Shown: piece after piece, positions 1 to 5,182 of the stretch
Layout of the letters: each line of letters starts with the position of its first letter
Numbering within the stretch: the stretch's first letter is position 1
NCBI GenBank assembly: GCA_025056835.1
Contig: JANWVS010000095.1
Location: 1 to 7,158 of the forward strand
Direction of reading: 5' to 3'
DNA from: Gemmataceae bacterium
GTDB taxonomy: Bacteria; Planctomycetota; Planctomycetia; Gemmatales; Gemmataceae
DNA: 7,158 nt
Notes under the pieces: generated by a model
Seen by the model: the letters and a program-made list of their open reading frames with translations, nothing else
Databases searched by the model: none
What the model was told of the DNA's origin: nothing
Made by a program: the position numbers and the translations under genes

Positions 1-399
1 GCCGACGCGTTCCAGCAACTCGCGGGCGCGTTGGCGGCGCTGCCGGGCGGACATCCCCTTGGCATACAGCAGCGGCAACTCCACGTTCTCCAAGGCCGAA
101 GTGCGCGGAAGCAAGTTGAAGTTCTGAAAGACAAAGCCGATCCGCTGATTGCGAACCCTGGCTCGTTCGTCGCTCGACATGGTGGCAATTTCCTGTCCCG
201 CCAGCAGATAGCTGCCGCTGGTCGGCCGATCAAGGCAGCCGAGCGTGTTCATGAGCGTCGATTTGCCGGAACCCGATGGACCTACCAAGGCCACCATCTC
301 CCCTTGGCGGATCGTGAGCGACACCTTGCGCAGGGCCACCACCTGCACTTCGCCCAAGTTGTAGACCTTGCGGACGTCACGAAGGACGATCAGGTCCAT
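1..399 (-). CDS. ABC transporter ATP-binding protein, MacB/LolD type (partial, N-terminal 133 aa)
   Basis: This ATPase subunit would power a MacB/LolD-type exporter or lipoprotein-release transporter at the cytoplasmic face of the inner membrane. Reading from the ATG at 399, 133 codons run to the window edge without a stop. The Walker A motif GPSGSGKST lies at residues 40-48, followed by LGCLDRPTSG (53-62), typical of the MacB/LolD subfamily. The Q-loop (VFQNFNLLP) has its glutamine at 92, followed by the ENVELPL segment. The LSGGQ signature, Walker B and H-loop lie beyond the edge. The start is well fixed: GAGG sits about 6 bases upstream, and an in-frame TGA lies just before it. A permease gene is expected further left (inference). 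No adaptor gene lies directly upstream; the neighbour there is a beta-barrel gene ending in a terminator. The family is certain; the substrate cannot be told. Confidence 0.93.
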   Translation of the reverse strand, partial: MDLIVLRDVRKVYNLGEVQVVALRKVSLTIRQGEMVALVGPSGSGKSTLMNTLGCLDRPTSGSYLLAGQEIATMSSDERARVRNQRIGFVFQNFNLLPRTSALENVELPLLYAKGMSARQRRQRARELLERVG

Positions 400-465
400 G
401 GCGCCTCAAGTAACCATCGGGTGCCGCGTGCAGACGGCCCAGCCGTCGATCGTTTCGCTTGCGGC

Positions 466-520
466 AAAAAAAGCCGGGCGTCCACTGGCTTGGGGGGGCT
501 GAGCCAGAGAAACGCCCGGC
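466..520 (-). terminator. Rho-independent terminator downstream of the beta-barrel gene
   Basis: On the minus strand a perfect 9-bp stem (GCCGGGCGT, 512-520, pairing with 473-481) encloses a second perfect 6-bp stem (502-507 with 485-490) and an 11-base loop. The outer stem is followed at once by seven T residues (466-472). This is a textbook intrinsic terminator in minus orientation. It lies about 160 bases after the barrel stop codon and 66 bases before the ABC ATPase start. It most simply ends the barrel transcript and separates it from the ABC gene. A promoter-like hexamer upstream leaves a leader/attenuator role possible, but no alternative antiterminator pairing was seen. Confidence 0.85.
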
Positions 521-585
521 AATCCTTGACGGCGAGGTTTCATCGGTGCGGTTCAACGATGGGAAGCTCCTCGCGTTGTCACTCC

Positions 586-591
586 ATTATA
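586..591 (-). promoter_or_regulatory. Possible -10 element (TATAAT) ahead of the ABC ATPase gene
   Basis: A perfect TATAAT hexamer reads on the minus strand, a rare match in this GC-rich DNA. No good -35 lies at 16-18 bases; the nearest candidate, TTGTAT at 612-617, is 20 bases away. If used, transcription would start near 580, cross the hairpin at 466-520 and reach the ABC gene at 399. The call rests on one hexamer. Confidence 0.3.
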
Positions 592-679
592 GCGCGGCAA
601 GACAAGTGGCTATACAACTGTACCCATCGATCGACGGATTCCAGCAGCGCCCCAGTCAACCTCCGCCGCGCTGGTGCCA

Positions 680-1789
680 CTAGTAATTCAGCCCGATGGA
701 GATCTGGCCGCCGAACAACGTCATATTGCCATCGCGGCTGGAAGCGCTGCCGGCGTCAAAATAGGTCTGGTTGGCGACGCCGCCGCGGATGAACAAGCGC
801 GTGCCGCCGAAGACCCGAGAATACTCGACGCCGCCTTCGAGTTCGCCGATGGGGATGGCGGCATTTTCGCTCGATTCTTTCGTGGTGACGTTAGTTTGCG
901 CGATGCTGGGGTTGGGATGTACGATGGTTTCGGCGAACACGGCCCGTTGGCGTTGCGTCCCGAGGATTACGCTGCCGCGCGCCATGCCGTAGATCGACAA
1001 ACCGGAGCGGCCGAATTCCCAACGGCCAAACCATGAGACCGTGGGACCGCCGCCGGTGAATTCGCGGTTCGACCGCAACGACGAATTTTCCGATTCTCCC
1101 GCGACGGGAACGTTGGTCAATGAAGCATAGTAGTCCTGGTTGAGCGAGAGGTAGCGGCCGCCTACGGAAACAATCATACCCAACCGTCCGCATTCCCGCG
1201 CGTACGTTGCCTCGCCGTCCAGCGTTTGCACGCGGAGGTTGCTGCGGAAGTATAAGGTGTCCTCGCCTTCACCGTTGGTCAGCAAGACGCCGGGCGATTG
1301 AAAAACACGAGCGCCGCCGTTGGGGTCGAAAATGGGCGACAGGTTCGGCGGAGCGGAAATCACGGTGTCCGCGGCGGCAAAGGGGTCGAGTGTCACGGTC
1401 CGCGAATCAGACTCACGATCGAAGTACAAGTATCGAGCACGGAAACCAACCCCACAGTGGCTGGTCCATCCGAGCCAAACCGCCGGCGTCACCTGGAAAT
1501 TCCAGTCAAAATCTTGGGATGAGGAAGTTTGCGGCGGGTTATTGAAGCCGGTGGTGGTGACATACGCGACGTTGTTGGTGAAGTACGGTCGGAAAAAATA
1601 GAGGGTAGCGCCGCCCATGATGCCGCTGCGGACCGTCTCGGGCTGCTGCCCGTTGTTCAGCAATTGTACGAACGGGGCGGAAAGCGGTTCCATCCCCGGA
1701 ATTGCAGGACCGTAGTCTTGGGCGTTGGCCGAAGCAGTGACGCCGCACAATGCCGAAGCGGCCAGGGCAAGCCATCGTTTACGGAGCAT
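680..1789 (-). CDS. Secreted outer-membrane beta-barrel protein (Lpg1974/BBP7-like planctomycetal type)
   Basis: This 369-residue protein is predicted to form an outer-membrane beta-barrel. It starts with a Sec signal peptide (MLRKR, a hydrophobic stretch, then ANA before Q24); Cys15 is not in a lipobox. The mature part is rich in aromatic, Gly, Asn and Ser residues, with strand-like segments such as FDWNFQVTPAVWLGW (94-108) and FRARYLYFD (116-124). The chain ends ISIGLNY, alternating hydrophobics with a terminal aromatic, like a barrel-assembly C-signal. The RARYLYFD block resembles planctomycete proteins annotated as Lpg1974- or BBP7-family porins; that assignment is from memory of the families. 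The ATG at 1789 is preferred over one at 1828 because it has AAGGAG nine bases upstream and begins the signal peptide directly. The mature protein has two cysteines (112, 200), which could form a disulfide. The stop is TAG. A pore function is inferred; no substrate can be named. Confidence 0.8.
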   Translation of the reverse strand: MLRKRWLALAASALCGVTASANAQDYGPAIPGMEPLSAPFVQLLNNGQQPETVRSGIMGGATLYFFRPYFTNNVAYVTTTGFNNPPQTSSSQDFDWNFQVTPAVWLGWTSHCGVGFRARYLYFDRESDSRTVTLDPFAAADTVISAPPNLSPIFDPNGGARVFQSPGVLLTNGEGEDTLYFRSNLRVQTLDGEATYARECGRLGMIVSVGGRYLSLNQDYYASLTNVPVAGESENSSLRSNREFTGGGPTVSWFGRWEFGRSGLSIYGMARGSVILGTQRQRAVFAETIVHPNPSIAQTNVTTKESSENAAIPIGELEGGVEYSRVFGGTRLFIRGGVANQTYFDAGSASSRDGNMTLFGGQISIGLNY

Positions 1790-1794
1790 GGAAG

Positions 1795-1806
1795 CCTTCT
1801 CCTTCC
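1795..1806 (-). promoter_or_regulatory. Strong Shine-Dalgarno of the beta-barrel gene
   Basis: The minus strand reads GGAAGGAGAAGG just before the ATG at 1789; the AAGGAG core (1799-1804) leaves a 9-base spacer. It is the best ribosome-binding site in the window. It decides the start in favour of 1789 over the ATG 13 codons upstream, and suggests high expression, as expected for an abundant envelope protein (inference). Confidence 0.8.
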
Positions 1807-2364
1807 TTGGCGGTTGGACCCCTTGCATCGTCTTGTCGCAAAGTTCGTATCGGGCGGATCGTAGCGGCTTGATGGGGAAAACCGATCGGTCGGAACGCGC
1901 CGAAACGACAGGCGGCCGCGCCAGTTGTGAAAATCGTCACGACTGCTACCAGCGGTACGACCGCTCCCACCGGCTTTGTCGGCGCGGCTTAGGCCAAGCT
2001 CGCTGCCTTGCCTGCCTTGCCCCCGCCTCGGGCCGCTGGCGGAAGGGACGCAACCAAGCAACCGAACTTGATCCGGGGCTTGCTGCGGGGCTGATGGCGA
2101 GCCGCTGTCGCCGGGCCCCGGCGTCGCTGGGGCGGTAGGATCGTCGTCGTCGGCATCGCTTTGCCATCCTTTACGCCAAGCTTGTGGCGCAGGTTGCGCT
2201 TAATTGTTGTGACGCGCTGGTTGCCCTATCTTCCTGCGACGACAATGTTGGGGTACTCTCCAGGTGGTTCAGCGACTTCGCCGAAGATTTGTTGGACATT
2301 GCCGCGACAGCTTGCAGTTCCGCGCCTGCAACTTGTCTCATCGAGCCGCATCGCCGACCTCGCT

Positions 2365-2368
2365 GAGG
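2365..2368 (+). promoter_or_regulatory. Shine-Dalgarno supporting the protease start at 2374
   Basis: GAGG lies five bases before the ATG at 2374. Together with the signal peptide that begins at this ATG, it supports this start over the longer open frame beginning with TTG at 2161. Confidence 0.6.
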
Positions 2369-2373
2369 ACCCC

Positions 2374-3795
2374 ATGAGTTTGCACCGTCGCTGTATGCTG
2401 GTGCTCGGCGTTATCACGACTTGGTTCGCCGCCGGCGCCAGTGGCTCAGCGCAGGAAGCCCTTAGCCAGTCTCGTTTGCCTGCTGCCGAATTCCGAGCCA
2501 AGGACGCCGGACCGGCCTTCGCCAGCCGACGCACGCCGATCGTGCTGGCCGTCGAACGGGCCAAAGGGGCCGTGGTTAACATCCATAGCGAACGCCACCT
2601 GCTGGGCGGCGGCGATCATTTTTCGCTCGCTCCCACGCAGCAGCGCGTGAACGGTATGGGCACCGGAATCGTCATCGACCCGCGCGGCTACATCGTCACC
2701 AATCATCACGTGGTTGACGACGTCGCCGTGCTGCGCATTCGTCTGGCCGACGGCGCTTCCCACAACGCCACCGTCGTCGCCCGCAATGCGGAAATGGACC
2801 TGGCGCTCATTAAAATCGATCCGCCCCAACCGTTACCCACGATACCCCTGGGAACCGCCGCGGACTTGATGGTCGGCGAGACCGTCGTGGCGATTGGCAA
2901 TGCTTACGGCTACGAACACACCGTTTCCGTCGGCATCGTCAGCGCGATCAAACGCGACGTCAGTCTGAATAAGGACATGTCGTACAAGTCCCTCATCCAG
3001 ACCGACGCCAGCATCAATCCCGGCAATTCCGGAGGTCCGTTGCTCAACATCAACGGCGAGCTGGTGGGAGTCAATGTCGCCATCCGCGCCGGTGCGCAAG
3101 GTATCGGCTTCGCCATTCCGGTCGACCATATGATCCGGGCGGTGGCCGACATGTTGCGCTCGCGGCGGCGCAGCGGCGTCTACGACGGGCTGGTCTGCCG
3201 CGACCGCGTGGACATTTCCCACGAAGTGCCGAGCCGGTCGGTCGTGGTCGACCGCGTTGACGCCGCCAGCCCGGCTGCCCTGGCGGGCCTACGCGCGGGC
3301 GACACCCTCCTCCGCATCGGCGACACGCGCATCGTTTGCAGCTACGATGTCGAGCGGGCCTTGCTCGATAGTCGGCCGGGAGAAATCGTGCCGGTCGTCG
3401 TTCGCCGCGGCGACAAAGACCAGCGCCTGGATTTGGCCCTCGGCCATCCGGGGGGCGACCGTATCGTTCGCGGCCAGACCCCGACCGCCGGCGATACCAT
3501 TTGGGCCAAGCTCGGGATCCAGCTGGCCCCCGCAGCGACGGAAACCGTCACGCGCGTTAATCGTCAACTCAACGGCGGTTTGGAAATCGTCGCCGTCAAC
3601 GCCGATGGTCCCGCCGCCCGCGCCGGCATTCGCAAGGGAGATATTCTGATTGGCCTGCACAGTTATGAGACGCTCTCCGCCGAAAACGTCTTGTATGTGC
3701 TCACGCATCCGGAACGGGCGAACTTCTCGCCGCTGACCTTCTACATCCTCCGCGGTGGACAAGTTCACAAAGGCGTTTTGACGGGCATCAACTAA
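2374..3795 (+). CDS. HtrA/DegP-family (S1C) serine protease with two PDZ domains
   Basis: This is an exported trypsin-like protease of the HtrA/DegP/DegQ family (473 aa), whose members degrade or refold damaged envelope proteins. From the ATG at 2374 a signal peptide (MSLHRR, hydrophobic LVLGVITTWFAAGA) precedes probable cleavage near residue 26. The protease domain (about 55-260) has an intact triad: H112 in TNHHVV, D142 in MDLALIKI and S219 in GNSGGPL. GMGTGIVID (95-102) and GIGFAIPV (243-250) are also typical. PDZ1 spans about 288-357 (AGLRAGDTLLRIG) and PDZ2 about 400-470 (AGIRKGDILIGL), giving DegP-like architecture. The long Q-linker loop of E. coli DegP is not evident. The frame stays open upstream to a TTG at 2161, but those 71 residues precede the signal peptide and look non-coding. 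It is a single gene, divergent from the barrel and convergent with pntAA. No stress-sigma promoter could be identified. Confidence 0.93.
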   Translation: MSLHRRCMLVLGVITTWFAAGASGSAQEALSQSRLPAAEFRAKDAGPAFASRRTPIVLAVERAKGAVVNIHSERHLLGGGDHFSLAPTQQRVNGMGTGIVIDPRGYIVTNHHVVDDVAVLRIRLADGASHNATVVARNAEMDLALIKIDPPQPLPTIPLGTAADLMVGETVVAIGNAYGYEHTVSVGIVSAIKRDVSLNKDMSYKSLIQTDASINPGNSGGPLLNINGELVGVNVAIRAGAQGIGFAIPVDHMIRAVADMLRSRRRSGVYDGLVCRDRVDISHEVPSRSVVVDRVDAASPAALAGLRAGDTLLRIGDTRIVCSYDVERALLDSRPGEIVPVVVRRGDKDQRLDLALGHPGGDRIVRGQTPTAGDTIWAKLGIQLAPAATETVTRVNRQLNGGLEIVAVNADGPAARAGIRKGDILIGLHSYETLSAENVLYVLTHPERANFSPLTFYILRGGQVHKGVLTGIN

Positions 3796-3812
3796 AGGCG
3801 CCCCGGCAGGCA

Positions 3813-3838
3813 CTGAGGAACGGTGGGAACTTCCTCGG
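3813..3838 (+). terminator. Possible stem-loop terminator after the protease gene
   Basis: CTGAGGAA (3813-3820) pairs with TTCCTCGG (3831-3838), eight pairs including one G-U, around a 10-base loop. It begins 17 bases after the protease stop codon. No T-tract follows, so if it ends transcription it would be weak or aided by other factors. Confidence 0.3.
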
Positions 3839-3887
3839 CACAGCGATCATCCTCAGGCGAATCGGTCGCTCTACTGCCGCGAAGGTT

Positions 3888-3918
3888 TCGTGCGTCGCCG
3901 GCGCCGGGTGGCGCACGA
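3888..3918. terminator. GC-rich stem-loop between the convergent protease and pntAA genes
   Basis: Bases 3888-3899 pair with 3907-3918 in a 12-bp stem (two G-U pairs on the plus strand, loop of seven). It lies between two genes that end facing each other, the usual place for a bidirectional terminator. Neither flank carries a T-run, so an intrinsic-terminator call is uncertain; 3'-end protection or transcript insulation are alternatives. Confidence 0.4.
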
Positions 3919-3957
3919 TCCCTTCGTCTGGCTGTCCGCTGCGGCGCTGCTCCCGGC

Positions 3958-5079
3958 TCACGTCGGCGGCGCTTTGACTGCCTGGTGTACCAACTCACCG
4001 TCGCGGGTCACCAAGGGGCCGCGCGTCAGTTCGTCGTCAAGGTTCCAACGGAGTTGTCGGTCCTTGATTAGGTGCATGAGGTAGTTGGTCACCGTGCGGG
4101 CGTACATTTGACTGGCGTGGTAAGGCATTGAACTGGGCAAATTGACGGGACCATAAATGACCACGCCGTGCCGAACCACTTCGACCCCAGGCTCGGTCAG
4201 GGCGCAGTTACCCCCTTGCTCGGCGGCAAGATCGACAATCACCGACCCCGGCCGCATGGCCCGGACCATCTCTTCCGTGATGAGAATCGGCGCTTTCTTG
4301 CCGGGAACCAGCGCCGTTGGAATCACCACGTCCGCCCCGGCGACGACCTTGAGCATCATCTGCCGCTGTTTCTCATAAAACGCCTCGCTCTGCGCCTTGG
4401 CATAGCCCGTCGCCTCTTGGGCGTCGGCCGTTTCCAAGCCAAGCTCCACAAACTTCGCGCCGAGGCTTTCCACCTGTTCCTTGACCACCGGTCGCGTGTC
4501 GTAGGCCTCGACCACGGCCCCCAACCGACGGGCAGTGCCAATGGCCTGAAGCCCGGCCACGCCGGCACCGATCACGAAGACCTTCGCCGGCGCTACGGTA
4601 CCGGCAGCGGTCATCAACAGCGGGAAGAACTTCGGCAACAGGTTGGCGGCCAGGAGAACGGCCTTGTAGCCGGCGATGGTGCTCATCGCGCTGAGAGCGT
4701 CCATCGGCTGCGCCCGTGTGATGCGCGGCATTAGTTCCATGGCAAACGCCGTGACCCGCCTCGCAGCCAATGCCTGAATGCCCTCGACGTTGACGTAGGG
4801 CTGAAGGAAACCGATCAGACACGCGCCAGCCCGGAGTTGGTCGATCTCGGCGAGCGTCGGCGGTTGGACCTTGAGAATGACGTCGGCACAAGCCCACACC
4901 GCCGATTCGAGGCCTGCCCCTTTTTCGGCGTATTCCGCGTCTGCAAAACCCGCGGCGGCGCCGGCACCGCGCTCCACAACGACTTCCAAACCGGCTTTGG
5001 TGAGTTTCGGCACCAGCTCCGGCACCAAGGCGACGCGCCTTTCGCCGCTGACCACTTCCCGCGGCACGCCAACGATCAT
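3958..5079 (-). CDS. pntAA: NAD(P) transhydrogenase subunit alpha part 1 (PntAA, NAD(H)-binding dI)
   Basis: PntAA is the soluble NAD(H)-binding component (domain I) of proton-translocating transhydrogenase, which uses the proton gradient to make NADPH from NADH at the inner membrane. The 373-residue chain starts MIVGVPREVVSGERRVALVP, as in the family. The R-Q-D triad of the R. rubrum enzyme (R127/Q132/D135) matches R119, Q124 and D127 in spacing. The Rossmann loop GAGVAG is at 171-176, with the ribose-binding acid at D194 (AYDTRP). GYAKAQSEAF and TALVPGKKAPILIT follow. The chain ends soon after VTRDGELVH, with no membrane segments, so this is the split three-subunit type rather than the E. 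coli PntA fusion. The ATG at 5079 is chosen over an in-frame TTG at 5103 because it matches family N-termini. No pntAB or pntB adjoins it: the next gene downstream is the convergent protease, and DUF1553 lies upstream. Alanine dehydrogenase, a relative, is excluded by the PntA-specific motifs. Confidence 0.95.
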   Translation of the reverse strand: MIVGVPREVVSGERRVALVPELVPKLTKAGLEVVVERGAGAAAGFADAEYAEKGAGLESAVWACADVILKVQPPTLAEIDQLRAGACLIGFLQPYVNVEGIQALAARRVTAFAMELMPRITRAQPMDALSAMSTIAGYKAVLLAANLLPKFFPLLMTAAGTVAPAKVFVIGAGVAGLQAIGTARRLGAVVEAYDTRPVVKEQVESLGAKFVELGLETADAQEATGYAKAQSEAFYEKQRQMMLKVVAGADVVIPTALVPGKKAPILITEEMVRAMRPGSVIVDLAAEQGGNCALTEPGVEVVRHGVVIYGPVNLPSSMPYHASQMYARTVTNYLMHLIKDRQLRWNLDDELTRGPLVTRDGELVHQAVKAPPT

Positions 5080-5084
5080 GCGTA

Positions 5085-5090
5085 CCCCCC
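5085..5090 (-). promoter_or_regulatory. Poly-G ribosome-binding site of pntAA
   Basis: The minus strand has six T followed by six G, then TACGC and the ATG at 5079. The G-run at a five-base spacing is the only Shine-Dalgarno-like sequence and would pair with the anti-SD partly through G-U. This is unusual compared with the canonical AAGGAG ahead of the barrel gene. Confidence 0.45.
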
Positions 5091-5145
5091 AAAAAATTGT
5101 CAACCCGTTTAGCCCACGCTTCTAGTCAGCGTACGCCAAACGGGT
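5091..5145 (-). terminator. Nested stem-loop with delayed T-run between the DUF1553 gene and pntAA
   Basis: On the minus strand ACCCGTTT (5138-5145) pairs perfectly with AAACGGGT (5103-5110). Inside, after a symmetric 5/5 internal loop, ACGCT (5128-5132) pairs with AGCGT (5116-5120) around a 7-base loop. A T6 run (5091-5096) follows six bases after the outer stem. It starts 37 bases after the DUF1553 stop and ends 11 bases before the pntAA ATG. The delayed T-run makes it an imperfect terminator; it may end the DUF1553 transcript or structure the pntAA leader. Confidence 0.5.
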
Positions 5146-5182
5146 CGTCGGGAACAGCATGGTTGCGGCAAAGCGCGCCGAG

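Larger units (their letters stand above)
1790..2373. other. Divergent intergenic region, no convincing gene
   Basis: These 584 bases separate the divergent barrel (minus) and protease (plus) genes and should hold both promoters, but no convincing -35/-10 pair was found. The best plus-strand candidate is weak: TTGTTG (2204-2209), 17 bases, TATCTT (2227-2232). Small structures seen are a 10-bp palindrome ACCGATCGGT (1881-1890), a tandem 9-base repeat TGCCTTGCC (2004-2021), a GC-rich inverted repeat (2109-2123), and a hairpin TTGCAG/CTGCAA (2312-2331) about 43 bases before the protease start. Open frames across it show no recognisable domain. The frame running into the protease from 2161 has a compositional look unlike the protease. 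Confidence 0.6.

Noticed and set aside
31..792. Plus-strand open frame of 253 codons
   Set aside because: It is the antisense shadow of the ABC ATPase, the terminator and the barrel's 3' end. Its product is Arg/His-rich with no recognisable domain.
2109..2123. GC-rich inverted repeat (7 bp arms, 1-base centre)
   Set aside because: Too short and with no T-run; such palindromes are expected by chance in GC-rich DNA.
1657..2167. Several overlapping open frames on both strands in the divergent spacer
   Set aside because: They lack recognisable domains and ribosome-binding sites, have Arg/Pro-rich compositions, and partly overlap the well-supported barrel gene.
2161..2373. 71-codon N-terminal extension of the protease from a TTG codon
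   Set aside because: It would place the signal peptide internally, has no recognisable domain, and the ATG at 2374 has both GAGG and the signal peptide start.
4168..4734. Plus-strand open frame of 188 codons antisense to pntAA
   Set aside because: It mirrors the strongly conserved PntAA frame and shows no domain; typical of shadow frames in GC-rich DNA.
5080..5103. Eight-codon N-terminal extension of PntAA from a TTG at 5103
   Set aside because: The family starts at the MIVGVPRE-like segment, and the extension runs through the T6G6 tract that serves as the probable leader and ribosome-binding site.
5098..5103. Perfect TTGACA (-35-like) on the minus strand before pntAA
   Set aside because: With a 17-base spacer the -10 would be CATGAT, overlapping the pntAA start codon, so transcription would begin inside the gene. 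It is also part of the stem-loop's 3' flank.
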